30,580 nucleotides of DNA from a virus. The stretch lies in IMG/VR virus record IMGVR_UViG_3300048008_000233, positions 1 to 30,580 of that record; one strand, written 5' to 3'. The position numbers and the translations under genes were made by a program. Positions 5,460-13,773 of the stretch are shown piece after piece (position 1 is the first letter of the stretch; each line of letters begins with the position of its first letter). Under the pieces are notes generated by a model that saw only the letters and a list, made by a program, of their open reading frames with translations, was not told the DNA's origin and ran no database searches.

Positions 5460-6731
5460 ATGAGTATAATAACTACATACCCACGAATTTCAAGTGTGTC
5501 CGGTGAGGACCTACTAATAATTGCTGATATGAGTGTTTTGGGTACACCTACACGCACAGTAAAAGTTAGTCAGCTAGTCGGAGGCGGAGGGGGAGGCTCT
5601 GGAACAGTGCTAGAAGTAAACGGCGGCAATAGCAATTTCATTAATATAACTGGGGGGCCTATTACAGTATCAGGTACTCTTACCGCAACTTTAAGTGCTG
5701 AAGGAACCCCAGGCCCATCAACATATCTAAGAGGGGATAATCAATGGGCAACTATACCGGGAGGTGGAAGCGGCACCGTAACGAGTGTATCCTATTCAAC
5801 TAACATAGCGGCATTTACGGCTAGTGTAGCAGATGCAACTAGCACACCTTCTTTGACACTAAATTTAAACGGAGGAAGTACAGGACAATTTTTAAGACAA
5901 GACGGCACGTGGGCTACAGTGCCAGGAGGTAATGCAGGAACGGTAACCGAAGTGGGGATATCTAGTAACTATTTAACAATAGGTAACACACCTATTACAT
6001 CGAATGGCACTATATCAGTAAATGTACCTGTACAATCTAATTTAACTCCGGGAGCTTACACTAATGCTAATATTACCGTAGATGACTACGGATTTGTAAC
6101 AAATGTTGCGAATGGTAGTTCAGGTAGTGGCGGAACAGTTACGTCTGTTACCGGAAATGACGGTATAGTTATGACAGGATCGGCTACAGACCCTGTGGTA
6201 AATGTAGACTATTTAGGAACTGATAATTATATACTTACAGCAGCTAATCCGGATCCTTTAATTCCTGTGAGTAGAGATTCAAGTATGAATTTCAGTACGG
6301 AGCGTATCACAAAGCAAATTTATCATACTACATTAGCAGATATAGTAGATACAGGTAATGGCTATAAGATGACGGCGTTTAGACTAAATGTAGCCTCTGC
6401 TGGATCAACACCTACAATAACAATGATAAATAATAATATAGGTGGTACCTGGTCGATTACTAGAACAGGAGTGGGAGAGTATAATATTACAAATTCTAAT
6501 GGGAGTATTTTTACAGATAATACAATAGGCTATATAAATAACCCAAACATAACAGGAACAGTGGGAGCAACTACCAATGTATTCCCGCAGGCTACTAACA
6601 TACGGCGCAAAGCGGCTACTTTAATTTCTATCGAATGCTTTGAGGTAGGAACTACTACAGGCAACAGAGGTACTTCAGCTGACCTAGGAACAGCAAATCC
6701 TATATATGTAGAAATAAAAATTTACGATTAA
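5460..6731 (+). CDS. Tail fibre-like protein, 423 aa
   Basis: The N-terminus (MSIITTYPRISSVSGEDLLI, then IADMS...TRTVKVSQLVGG) is a clear paralogue of the anchor module of the protein at 3490. Behind a Gly-rich linker come repeated fibre motifs: LRGDNQWATIPGG near residue 90, LRQDGTWATVPGG near 145, and several GTVTSV segments typical of phage tail-fibre shafts. The last 150 residues are a different, probably globular beta domain ending in YVEIKIYD. It likely sits on the same baseplate or tail site as its paralogue, either as a co-fibre or an alternative. The leader is AACTAATG with no Shine-Dalgarno. Confidence 0.7.
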   Translation: MSIITTYPRISSVSGEDLLIIADMSVLGTPTRTVKVSQLVGGGGGGSGTVLEVNGGNSNFINITGGPITVSGTLTATLSAEGTPGPSTYLRGDNQWATIPGGGSGTVTSVSYSTNIAAFTASVADATSTPSLTLNLNGGSTGQFLRQDGTWATVPGGNAGTVTEVGISSNYLTIGNTPITSNGTISVNVPVQSNLTPGAYTNANITVDDYGFVTNVANGSSGSGGTVTSVTGNDGIVMTGSATDPVVNVDYLGTDNYILTAANPDPLIPVSRDSSMNFSTERITKQIYHTTLADIVDTGNGYKMTAFRLNVASAGSTPTITMINNNIGGTWSITRTGVGEYNITNSNGSIFTDNTIGYINNPNITGTVGATTNVFPQATNIRRKAATLISIECFEVGTTTGNRGTSADLGTANPIYVEIKIYD

Positions 6732-6762
6732 AAAAAAATAAAAAAATAATAAAAAATAAACA

Positions 6763-7053
6763 ATGGGACAATACGCAAATCAACCAGATTTTGGAACTAT
6801 AGCGGTAGCGGTAGCAGCTAGCGACACAATAAGCAATGCAACTAACATAGATAGCTCCTGCTTGTTCATTGGAACAGGTGGTGATGTAAAAGTAATACTA
6901 TCAGGAGTAACCGGAGCGGGTGGCTCAGGAAGACCTACTGCAGCACAAGCTGTGGTTTTCAAAGGTTTGCCGGCGGGGTCTTTTTTACCAGTTATAGTAG
7001 ATTACGTACTAGCTACTGGAACAACTGCTGCTGATTTAATAGCTGTTAAGTAA
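6763..7053 (+). CDS. Spike-base-like virion protein, 96 aa
   Basis: A short all-beta protein. It follows a pattern known from small phage 'spike base' or decoration proteins: D-F-G near residue 10, a central LFIGTGGDVKVIL (about 33-45), and a C-terminal FKGLPAGSFLPV followed by VLATGTTAADLIAV. It lacks a signal peptide or helices. Families with this layout are small virion components encoded beside fibre genes, which fits its place between two fibre genes. The leader is very A-rich (AATAAACAATG). Its stop overlaps the next ATG (TAATG at 7051-7055). Confidence 0.6.
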   Translation: MGQYANQPDFGTIAVAVAASDTISNATNIDSSCLFIGTGGDVKVILSGVTGAGGSGRPTAAQAVVFKGLPAGSFLPVIVDYVLATGTTAADLIAVK

Positions 7054-7187
7054 TGGGTGGACAATCTATAGGCAACGGTATATGGTGGCCCTCTAACTAT
7101 GGCGGTGGTGGTGGCCCGTTTATTATAGCAGAGAATGGCGACTTCATATTATCTGAAGCGGGAGATAACTTAACCCCCGAAAATTAA
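7053..7187 (+). CDS. Small Gly-rich protein, 44 aa
   Basis: ORF from ATG 7053 (MGGQSIGNGIWWPSNYGGGG...) to TAA 7185-7187, coupled to the upstream gene through a TAATG overlap. It has an aromatic segment (IWWPSNY), a poly-Gly hinge, and an acidic end (FIIAENGDFILSEAGDN). The last part resembles the short strand repeats at the ends of phage fibre accessories. Probably a minor virion or fibre-associated peptide; no family recognised. Confidence 0.6.
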   Translation: MGGQSIGNGIWWPSNYGGGGGPFIIAENGDFILSEAGDNLTPEN

Positions 7188-7206
7188 AAATATAAAATAA
7201 TAAACA

Positions 7207-9558
7207 ATGGCAAATATAAAATTTTCAGAATTTACTGAAGCAACTGCAATAGGAGACATAGCTTTTGTTGTAGGATATGATGGATCAACCAATAAAAGAA
7301 TACTAGCTACCGATCTATTGGGGAATTATCTTCCTTTAGCTGGTGGTACAATGACTGGTAATACTCTCCACGGAGATAACGTAAAAAGTATTTATGGAGC
7401 TGGTGGAGATCTTGAAATTTATCACACTGGAACCCACAGTATTATAAAAGACGCTGGTACTGGTAATTTACAACTTAATGCTGGTAGTTTTGTATTAAAC
7501 AATTCAGGTGATACTCAAAATATGATTATTGCAATTGATGGGGGTGCTACTACGCTTTTTTGTGCAGGCGTTAATAGATTAGCAACTACATCCACGGGTA
7601 TCACTGTTGCTGGTAATGGTATATTTTCAGGTAACGTAGGGATAGGTACAACTAATCCTGGAGCTAAATTGCAAATTGGTTCTGCAACACATGCACCAAG
7701 TGGTAATTTAGCTAACAATCTTTTACAGATTAAATCGGCTTCAGGCTACGCTTACTTAACTATTGGTAATGGTGACGCTTCAAACTCCACATCTTATATC
7801 GGTGGTGCTTCTGGATTTACAGTAATTGGGTCGGTAACAGATGCTGGGACTTTATCAGAATATATGCGTATAACCAATACAGGTAACGTAGGTATAGGAA
7901 CTTCTAGTCCTAGCGATAAATTATCTGTTGTTTCAACAGTTGGTATAGTAGGTGATGGTACAAATCACGGTTTATTAAAACTTTATTGTGAAGCAGGAAC
8001 TCCCCACTACGTAGGGCTAAAAGGACCTAATCATTCTGGAGGTAGTAGTTATACATTACAACTACCAAACACATTACCTAACGTAGCTAATCAAATACTT
8101 GAGTCAAATGCAGCGGGAACCTTATCTTGGATTGCTACCCCTGGTGGAGGTGGCGGGGGCGCTACTGAATTAAATGATTTAACAGATTGTTTTGTTGCTA
8201 CGGGTGCATCAGGAGGAGTATCGTTAGCAACCATACCATTTTCTGGAAGTGTAGGCGATCGTAATACAATAATAGGAAACAGAGCAGCAAACTTTTCTAC
8301 GACATCCTTAGTAGGTGCGACTATTATGGGACATTTTGCAGGCTATAATCAAGTTGGAGGTAATGGTTCTACATATATTGGTGAATTTGCGGGCTATAAC
8401 CAAACAAGTACTTCTTCTATTTCTAATATTTTTGTTGGGCCAAGTGCAGGTCGTGGAGCGGTTGGTGCATCGGGATCTGGGAATGTTGGAGTAGGAAAAG
8501 ATACTATGTATAATATTACTAGTGGCTCAAAAAACATGGCTATGGGTTATAGATCTCTCCGTTTTCTTGAGTCAGGATCATCAAATATAGCTATTGGTCA
8601 AGACGCAGGAAAGGGTATTACTACACAGTGGAATAATGTTTGTGTTGGACAAGAAACCTTAGAAAACAGTAATAGTAGTAGTTGTGTTGCTATTGGGAAT
8701 CAAGCTATGGATACATCTTCCAATGTCGGTGGTTTCTGCGTAGCTGTAGGCTATCAGGCAGGAAGAAACTTTGTTACACAACAGGGATTAATCGCTATGG
8801 GATATCAAGCATCTTATTCTCATACATCAGGTGCTGATTGTGTTACTATAGGTCGATCTGCGGGATATAGTAATACTACGGGGCAACACAGGGCAATTCT
8901 AGGAGCTTTTGCAGCGCAATATAATACAGGTAGCGGAAATACAGCAATGGGTTATAATGCTTTAAAGGGGCCATCCAGTGGAACTGTAAACGGAGGTTAT
9001 AATGTTGCTATTGGCCGTAATGCCATGGATGTATTAACTACGGGTAGTTTTAATACTGCTATAGGTAACGATTCAGCGGAAAATCTTCAAAGTGGATTTT
9101 TTAACACGTATTTAGGTAGGGATTCTGGTACTGGGCATATAAATGGAACTAATTGCACTTTTGTAGGAAACGATTCCGCTCCAAGTACCTCCGGCGCAAG
9201 TAATGAAATAGTATTAGGTAATGCTTCTATTTCTGCTTTAAGATGTCAAGTAACATCAATTACAGCACTTTCAGACAGAAGAGATAAAACAAAAATAGAA
9301 GATTCTAATTATGGCTTAAATGTCATAGACAAACTTAAACCAGTTACTTTTGATTGGAACACAAGAGATGGTGCTAAAGTAGGCGTTAAAGATTTAGGAT
9401 TTATAGCACAAGATCTACAAGAAGTAGATGATGAAAATTTAAAATTGGTATATGATACAAACCCAGAAAAGTTAGAAGCATCTTATGGTAGATTAATACC
9501 AGTTTTAGTTAAAGCAATACAAGAATTAAAAGCAGAAATAGAAATATTAAAATCTTAA
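7207..9558 (+). CDS. Tail fibre/spike with C-terminal S74 intramolecular chaperone, 783 aa
   Basis: The N-terminus (IKFSEFTEA...GDIAFVVGYDGS..KRILATDLLG) is a third, divergent version of the short anchor module. YLPLAGGTMTGN (about 41-52) and GNVGIGT segments are typical of fibre shafts. Residues about 330-675 are beta-roll repeats (N-x-A-[IM]-G-x-x-A). The last 95 residues are a Peptidase S74 domain (PF13884): ALSDRRDK carries the Ser689-Asp690 autocleavage pair, followed by GLNVIDKLKPVTFDW and DLGFIAQDLQEV, and ends in a coiled coil. In the endosialidase family this domain trimerises the fibre and is then cut off. This gene is therefore the best candidate for the main receptor-binding protein. 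Confidence 0.85.
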   Translation: MANIKFSEFTEATAIGDIAFVVGYDGSTNKRILATDLLGNYLPLAGGTMTGNTLHGDNVKSIYGAGGDLEIYHTGTHSIIKDAGTGNLQLNAGSFVLNNSGDTQNMIIAIDGGATTLFCAGVNRLATTSTGITVAGNGIFSGNVGIGTTNPGAKLQIGSATHAPSGNLANNLLQIKSASGYAYLTIGNGDASNSTSYIGGASGFTVIGSVTDAGTLSEYMRITNTGNVGIGTSSPSDKLSVVSTVGIVGDGTNHGLLKLYCEAGTPHYVGLKGPNHSGGSSYTLQLPNTLPNVANQILESNAAGTLSWIATPGGGGGGATELNDLTDCFVATGASGGVSLATIPFSGSVGDRNTIIGNRAANFSTTSLVGATIMGHFAGYNQVGGNGSTYIGEFAGYNQTSTSSISNIFVGPSAGRGAVGASGSGNVGVGKDTMYNITSGSKNMAMGYRSLRFLESGSSNIAIGQDAGKGITTQWNNVCVGQETLENSNSSSCVAIGNQAMDTSSNVGGFCVAVGYQAGRNFVTQQGLIAMGYQASYSHTSGADCVTIGRSAGYSNTTGQHRAILGAFAAQYNTGSGNTAMGYNALKGPSSGTVNGGYNVAIGRNAMDVLTTGSFNTAIGNDSAENLQSGFFNTYLGRDSGTGHINGTNCTFVGNDSAPSTSGASNEIVLGNASISALRCQVTSITALSDRRDKTKIEDSNYGLNVIDKLKPVTFDWNTRDGAKVGVKDLGFIAQDLQEVDDENLKLVYDTNPEKLEASYGRLIPVLVKAIQELKAEIEILKS

Positions 9559-9560
9559 AT

Positions 9561-9815
9561 ATGAAACGTAATACAGTAACAGAAGAAAAAGGATACAATG
9601 AAAGTGACATATTAAATATACAAACTCAATTGCCCACTCAGTTACAAGAAATTTCTGATGTTACTTTTGAGAGTGAGGTGTATTTAGAAATTCAAGAACA
9701 TTTTTTGTTTGTTTTAGCAAATGATTTTTACAAAGATGAATTAACAGCTGAACAAATAACTGAAATGGAAAGTTACCTACCTGAAAATTATCAGGAAATT
9801 TTTTATACTAATTAA
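9561..9815 (+). CDS. Small acidic protein, 84 aa
   Basis: An acidic, helical protein (many E, D and Q) with no membrane segment. It starts two bases after the S74 fibre gene stop (AAATATG leader). No family recognised. Small acidic proteins encoded directly behind S74 fibre genes sometimes act as fibre-assembly chaperones, which is a reasonable but untested guess. The sequence ends in LPENYQEIFYTN. Confidence 0.65.
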   Translation: MKRNTVTEEKGYNESDILNIQTQLPTQLQEISDVTFESEVYLEIQEHFLFVLANDFYKDELTAEQITEMESYLPENYQEIFYTN

Positions 9816-9842
9816 TAATAGAAATATTAAAAAATTAAAATT

Positions 9843-10193
9843 ATGATTACTTACGAATGGAATTGCAAAACAGTTGACTGCTATGTTGAAACAGAGGGAG
9901 AATCTGATGTAGTGTATAATGTGCATTGGATTGTTACTGGAGTTTCAGATACATTAAACCCACAAGGGGATCCTTACACGTCAACTAGCATTGGAACACA
10001 AGAATTAAAAATTGATGATATTACAAACTTTATACCTTTTGATCAACTTACAAACGATGAGGTAGCAGCGTGGACTAAAAGCACAATGGGAGATGAACAA
10101 GTAACATATATTGAAGCAGATATCGCGTCAGCTATTGAGTTACTTATAAACCCAGTTTCTGTTACTTTACAAGTTGGGGCCGATAATCTGTAG
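9843..10193 (+). CDS. Conserved virion-associated protein, DUF7936-like, 116 aa
   Basis: The N-terminal half is beta-rich (YEWNCKTVDCYVETEGESDV, then VYNVHWIVTGVSD). It is followed by FIPFDQLTNDEVAAW and an amphipathic helix to the end. The order 'short strands, FIPF-x-x-L-T-x-E/D-x-x-x-x-W' is familiar from small proteins encoded near tail genes in cyanophages and other marine phages (DUF7936 type); their exact role is unknown. It is the last gene of the fibre block. Its 3' end nearly abuts the promoter motif at 10190 in front of groEL. Confidence 0.55.
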   Translation: MITYEWNCKTVDCYVETEGESDVVYNVHWIVTGVSDTLNPQGDPYTSTSIGTQELKIDDITNFIPFDQLTNDEVAAWTKSTMGDEQVTYIEADIASAIELLINPVSVTLQVGADNL

Positions 10194-10222
10194 CTTTATA
10201 AAATTACGCGTAATTATATAAT
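10190..10222 (+). promoter_or_regulatory. Rightward promoter motif, copy 3 (groEL)
   Basis: GTAGCTTT at 10190-10197 overlaps the TAG stop of the upstream gene. A 17-bp spacer ending in ACGCGTAAT follows, then TATATAAT. It shares all invariant positions with the copies at 1053, 3135 and 25312. The -10-like box ends only 15 nt before the groEL ATG, so the leader would be very short. Confidence 0.65.
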
Positions 10223-10235
10223 AAAATCTAATTTA

Positions 10236-11771
10236 ATGAATCAAATAGTAAAAGAATTTCACTTCGGAACTGAGGGGAAAGAAAAACTGTTTAAAGGTAT
10301 TGACACTTTAGCAGGAGCCGTAGCTTCTACATTAGGGGCAGGCGGAGAAACGGTAATTTTTGAAGATAATGCGGGGGTGCCTGTAATAACAAAAGATGGT
10401 GTAACAGTTGCTAACTTGTGTATCATGGAAGATCCTGTAGAGAATATGGGTGCATCTATGGTTAAGCAAGCAGCACAAAGAACAGTGCAAGATGCAGGAG
10501 ATGGGACAACTACCGCTACGGTATTAACACATTCTTTATTGCATGCTTTAGTTGACAACAAAGATATAAACAAAAGAGAAGTAGCAGAAGCTATAAATAC
10601 AGTAGTAGGCAAAGTTACTACGTATTTAGATAAGGTAAGTAAAGTGGTTGACGATTCAATGATTGAAGAAGTGGCCACTATATCTACTAATAATGACGTT
10701 GAGCTAGGCAAGTTGATTGCTGACGCTTATAGAGCAGTGGATTTAACCGGTATAGTTATGATGGAAACATCAAAGACTGGTGAAACAGGTTTAGAGGTTG
10801 TTGAGGGAGTTCAGTATGACAAAGGATTTATCAATAACCATTTTGTAAACAATCAAACAAATAATTCTTGCGAACAAGAAAACCCTTTAATACTTCTGAT
10901 CGATTCTCAAGTAGATACAGTAAGACAAATACAAACTGTACTCGAGCACGTTATAAAAAACAAAAGATCATTCCTAATCATAGGGGACGTCGACCCGAAA
11001 GTGGCAGCGACTTTAGCTATGAACAAGAATAAAGGTAATATTGATATTAACATCGTTCCAGCACCTACACATGGTGTAAATAGAAAAGAGATGTTTGACG
11101 ATTTAGCATTATTAACAGGTGCAACAGTTATAAGTGAAAACTTAGGAGACGATTTAGATTTAATTGATCTTGATCATTTAGGTACTTGCACAAAAGCTAC
11201 TTCGACATTTGCGGATACAGTTATACAAATTAATAACGATGCTGCTGAACGAGTTACAAAAATCGTAACAAACTTAAAAGAAAAGCTAAGTAACGAAACA
11301 AATCCTAACAGAGTAGTTAAGATTGAAAAGAGATTAGCTATGTTATCCGCTAAGGTTGCAATAGTGCAAGTTGGTGGTAATTCAGATATAGAATTAAAAG
11401 AAAAGAGAGATCGTGTAGAAGATGCAATATGTGCAACTAAAGCAGCGATTAAAGAAGGTGTTGTTGCAGGCGGAGGTGTTGCATTAGCTCAAGCTACTGT
11501 AAAGATTAAAACTAAGACACAAGCCGAAAAAATTGTTATGGAAGCGCTTATTGCTCCTTACAGAATTATATTACAGAATGCAGGACTATTAGTTGATATT
11601 GTAGATCGTAAAGATTGGGGTATTGACGCAAGAACAGGCAAAGCAGTAAATATGTTTAAAGCTGGTATTATAGATCCAGTGCTTGTTACAAAGTCAGCAT
11701 TAAGGAATGCAGCGTCAGTAGCTTCAACTATATTGTCTACTAACTGCATAATGTCTAATCTAAGAGCGTAA
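10236..11771 (+). CDS. groEL: Phage chaperonin GroEL (Cpn60), 511 aa
   Basis: A full-length group I chaperonin: a ring-forming ATPase that folds proteins in a closed cavity with GroES. The nucleotide-site motifs are intact: TKDGVTVA with Asp54, GDGTTTATVL (88-97), VED with Asp396 (equivalent to E. coli D52, D87 and D398), AGGGVAL (411-417), and the C-terminal GIDARTGK and AGIIDPVLVTKSALRNAASV. It lacks the GGM-rich tail and is about 37 residues shorter than E. coli GroEL. In the apical domain, by-eye alignment shows changes at substrate/GroES-binding positions: L234 to Gln233, L259 to Ala257, V263 to Ala261 and Y203 to His202, while F204 and L237 are kept. It is followed one base later by groES and preceded by its own promoter motif. 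It probably serves phage capsid or tail protein folding. Confidence 0.95.
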   Translation: MNQIVKEFHFGTEGKEKLFKGIDTLAGAVASTLGAGGETVIFEDNAGVPVITKDGVTVANLCIMEDPVENMGASMVKQAAQRTVQDAGDGTTTATVLTHSLLHALVDNKDINKREVAEAINTVVGKVTTYLDKVSKVVDDSMIEEVATISTNNDVELGKLIADAYRAVDLTGIVMMETSKTGETGLEVVEGVQYDKGFINNHFVNNQTNNSCEQENPLILLIDSQVDTVRQIQTVLEHVIKNKRSFLIIGDVDPKVAATLAMNKNKGNIDINIVPAPTHGVNRKEMFDDLALLTGATVISENLGDDLDLIDLDHLGTCTKATSTFADTVIQINNDAAERVTKIVTNLKEKLSNETNPNRVVKIEKRLAMLSAKVAIVQVGGNSDIELKEKRDRVEDAICATKAAIKEGVVAGGGVALAQATVKIKTKTQAEKIVMEALIAPYRIILQNAGLLVDIVDRKDWGIDARTGKAVNMFKAGIIDPVLVTKSALRNAASVASTILSTNCIMSNLRA

Positions 11772-11772
11772 T

Positions 11773-12033
11773 ATGAAAGCAATAGGATATAACATATTAA
11801 TCAATAAAAAAAAAGAAGGTATCAAGGCTACTAAAGGTGGCCTGTTACTTTCAGAGAGTCAAAGGCAAGATATAAGATACGTTAAAGCAAAGATACAATC
11901 AGTTGGTGATCTTTGTGCAGGTTTAAACGCAGGAGATGAAGTTTATTACGATAGGCACGCAGGTCACAGGATAGAAGTTGACGGTGATGATTATCAAGTT
12001 ATCAAGATGCAAGATGTAGTATTTGTTTTATGA
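11773..12033 (+). CDS. groES: Phage co-chaperonin GroES (Cpn10), 86 aa
   Basis: The lid of the chaperonin cavity. It shows the Cpn10 beta-barrel pattern: a first strand (KAIGYNILINKK), a mobile loop (about 15-31, with GGLLLS in place of the bacterial GGIVL tripeptide region), then KAKIQSVG, AGDEVYYDRHAG, and the terminal DDYQVIKMQDVVFVL. It is about 10 residues shorter than E. coli GroES. The order EL then ES is the reverse of bacterial groESL operons. It starts one base after the groEL stop, so the two are surely made together. It is unlike T4 gp31, which works with the host GroEL; here the phage brings both partners. Confidence 0.9.
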   Translation: MKAIGYNILINKKKEGIKATKGGLLLSESQRQDIRYVKAKIQSVGDLCAGLNAGDEVYYDRHAGHRIEVDGDDYQVIKMQDVVFVL

Positions 12034-12476
12034 GAAAACTAACCGGGCAAGATTTAAGAGAGCTAGGTTTACTAAAACATTACAGAGTTGTACGCAGATG
12101 GGCTTGCAAAAATAATGATCTTACTAGTTCAGATATTGAACTACTTATTTATTTTGATTGTATAGGAGAGTTTAAACGAACAGATTTTGAAGAAGGTACG
12201 CTAACATATAGTTGGGACAATCGGAGATGGAATAAGCTAGTTAAAAACGGTTGGGTGAAGATCTGGCGTAAAGCAAATAATGGAGATAAACAGTATAGTT
12301 TATATAAAATTAGTCATAAAGCAAATTGTTTGATACAACAAATGTATCGTATAATGCTTGGAGAAGAAGACATTCCAATGTCTATTAGACGTAACAAAGT
12401 AATGAAAAAAGAATCATACTCAGACAAATTAGATGCTAGAGCTATGAAATTAGTTAATAAAGATAAAACAAGATAA
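12030..12476 (+). CDS. Winged-helix-like protein, 148 aa
   Basis: A basic helical protein. Residues about 30-85 read like a MarR-type winged helix: helix (LTSSDIELLIYFDCIGEF), linker, helix (NRRWNKLVKNGWV), then a two-strand wing (KIWRKANNGDKQYSLYKISH). A helix follows (KANCLIQQMYRIMLGEEDI), then a basic tail. Similar proteins are common beside virion genes of marine phages, with no proven role; DNA binding is inferred. It overlaps groES by 4 bp (ATGA), so it is translationally coupled to the chaperonin pair and may be a late regulator or DNA-associated virion protein. Confidence 0.6.
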   Translation: MRKLTGQDLRELGLLKHYRVVRRWACKNNDLTSSDIELLIYFDCIGEFKRTDFEEGTLTYSWDNRRWNKLVKNGWVKIWRKANNGDKQYSLYKISHKANCLIQQMYRIMLGEEDIPMSIRRNKVMKKESYSDKLDARAMKLVNKDKTR

Positions 12477-12478
12477 TT

Positions 12479-13066
12479 ATGAGTTGGGCAATGGCAGCCG
12501 GAGCAGGCATAGCGGGTAAATTAGCTAGAAAATCCCAGACAGGATATCAAGATTCAAGTACCAATAACGCGGTAGGACCGGCAATTCCTCAGGCAATGCA
12601 AAATTTTATGGGTGTAGGAATGCAGCGTCTTAATGATAAAATAATGGCAGATCGTCAAACCCAAGCACAACGAGCAGCCGCTAACGCAGGAACCGCTTCG
12701 GGCAATAGCATTGCGGGAGCAGTAGCCGGAGTTGGGGGAGTAGGTATAATGGGTAATACAAATAGAGGTTACGCGCGATCTACAGGGGGTAGCCAATACA
12801 TGCCAGGTATGGAACAAAGAACTGCTATTGGAATGAATGGATCAAGAGGTTTTAGAAGAAGACAAGAGGTTCAAGCGACTCCTGAAAAAGTATATGAAAC
12901 ACAAGAATTTGCGGGTAGCGATTTTCAAAGCCAAACAGGCTACGCTACACCACCACCCCCAGGTTTTGAACACAATATGACACCGGCTCATGCAGCTCAA
13001 AGAGCGATGGGTATAGCTAGGGGATGGGATAAAGAAAAAGCTGCTGCGCAAGGAGTAGTTATATAA
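12479..13066 (+). CDS. Ala/Gly-rich probable virion protein, 195 aa
   Basis: A low-complexity protein. The N-terminus is short and hydrophobic (MSWAMAAGAGIAGKLA). Residues 45-75 form a helical Gln/Ala-rich stretch, followed by a flexible Gly/Ala region (AGAVAGVGGVGIMGN). The second half is Gly-, Arg- and Gln-rich with PPPPGFEHN and AHAAQRAMGIARGW near the end. This is typical of internal virion or tail-tube-associated proteins in podovirus-like phages, but no motif settles it. The leader is AATTATG. Confidence 0.6.
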   Translation: MSWAMAAGAGIAGKLARKSQTGYQDSSTNNAVGPAIPQAMQNFMGVGMQRLNDKIMADRQTQAQRAAANAGTASGNSIAGAVAGVGGVGIMGNTNRGYARSTGGSQYMPGMEQRTAIGMNGSRGFRRRQEVQATPEKVYETQEFAGSDFQSQTGYATPPPPGFEHNMTPAHAAQRAMGIARGWDKEKAAAQGVVI

Positions 13067-13082
13067 TAATAAAATAATAGAT

Positions 13083-13256
13083 ATGAAAAACGGAAACACA
13101 GGAGCATCAGCATTATGGGACGGGCCATTAAATATGGAAGGTAGACCAACCGCTAAAGGCAATTCGCGTAATCACATGGAAATATCAAAAGCTCATTGCG
13201 GCTGCGGTATGGAACCAGGTAAACCTATTACTCAGTGTGCTAAAGAGGGTTATTAA
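13083..13256 (+). CDS. Small Cys-containing protein, 57 aa
   Basis: ORF from ATG 13083 (MKNGNTGASALWDGPLNMEG...) to TAA 13254-13256, overlapping the next start as TAATG. It has HCGCGMEPG and a later ITQCAK, a cluster of one His and three Cys that could hold a metal ion. An opposite-strand ORF (12842-13162) is a shadow. The dense packing and coupled stop/start support a real gene. Function unknown; it sits directly before the endolysin. Confidence 0.6.
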   Translation: MKNGNTGASALWDGPLNMEGRPTAKGNSRNHMEISKAHCGCGMEPGKPITQCAKEGY

Positions 13257-13642
13257 TGAAGTTAACCAATAACTTTAATAAATCAGAATTTGAATGTAAA
13301 TGCGGTTGTGAGATGCCTGCCGATGTACTTATAGAAGTAACTAAGCTAGCTAGTCAATTACAATATATTAGGGATTTTGTAAGAAAGCCTATTAAATTAA
13401 CAAACGCATACAGATGTCCTGAGCACAATAAAGAGGTTGGTGGGGTTTCAAACTCTCAGCATATTTTAGGTAAAGCTGCTGATATTCAAATAAACGATTT
13501 AGATCCGTCTGAGGTTTACAAAACCATAGATAACTTAACTGAGCACGGACATATATTACAAGGAGGTCTCGGCAAGTATAACACATTTACTCACTACGAT
13601 ATAAGAAAGACTAGAGCCCGTTGGGATAAAACATTAGAATGA
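13256..13642 (+). CDS. M15-family peptidoglycan peptidase (endolysin), 128 aa
   Basis: A single-domain Peptidase M15A-type zinc peptidase that cuts peptide cross-links of peptidoglycan. The fold order is intact: FNKSEFECKCG (an N-terminal pattern common in phage M15 enzymes), LTNAYRCPEHNK, SQHILGKAADI with His69 and Asp76, and FTHYDIRK with His113. These supply the zinc ligands (His69, Asp76, His113); the usual 'FVHVD' is FTHYD here. There is no signal peptide or cell-wall-binding domain, so it needs a holin for release; a holin candidate lies at 14205. Overlap TAATG with the upstream gene fixes the start. Confidence 0.9.
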   Translation: MKLTNNFNKSEFECKCGCEMPADVLIEVTKLASQLQYIRDFVRKPIKLTNAYRCPEHNKEVGGVSNSQHILGKAADIQINDLDPSEVYKTIDNLTEHGHILQGGLGKYNTFTHYDIRKTRARWDKTLE

Positions 13643-13773
13643 TGGCTACAAAAAAATTTAAAGTACATAAGATGTACAAAGGTAAAGTTATAAAAACAGC
13701 TAAAACTATGGCTCAACATAACGCGCTAAAAAAACAGGGGTACACGCATACTAAACCTAAAAAGAAAAAGTAA
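13639..13773 (+). CDS. Small Lys-rich protein, 44 aa
   Basis: ORF of 44 codons from ATG 13639 (overlapping the endolysin stop as ATGA; a second in-frame ATG follows at 13642) to TAA 13771-13773, which overlaps the next ATG. Very basic (TKKFKVHKMYKGKVIKTAK ... KPKKKK), with a helix at residues 18-32. It is one of four Lys/Arg-rich small proteins in this window and probably binds nucleic acid; no family recognised. Confidence 0.6.
   Translation: MMATKKFKVHKMYKGKVIKTAKTMAQHNALKKQGYTHTKPKKKK

Noticed and set aside
10259-10711. 150-aa minus-strand ORF opposite groEL
   Set aside because: Antisense shadow of groEL, Ser/Thr/Val-rich composition without leader or motif.
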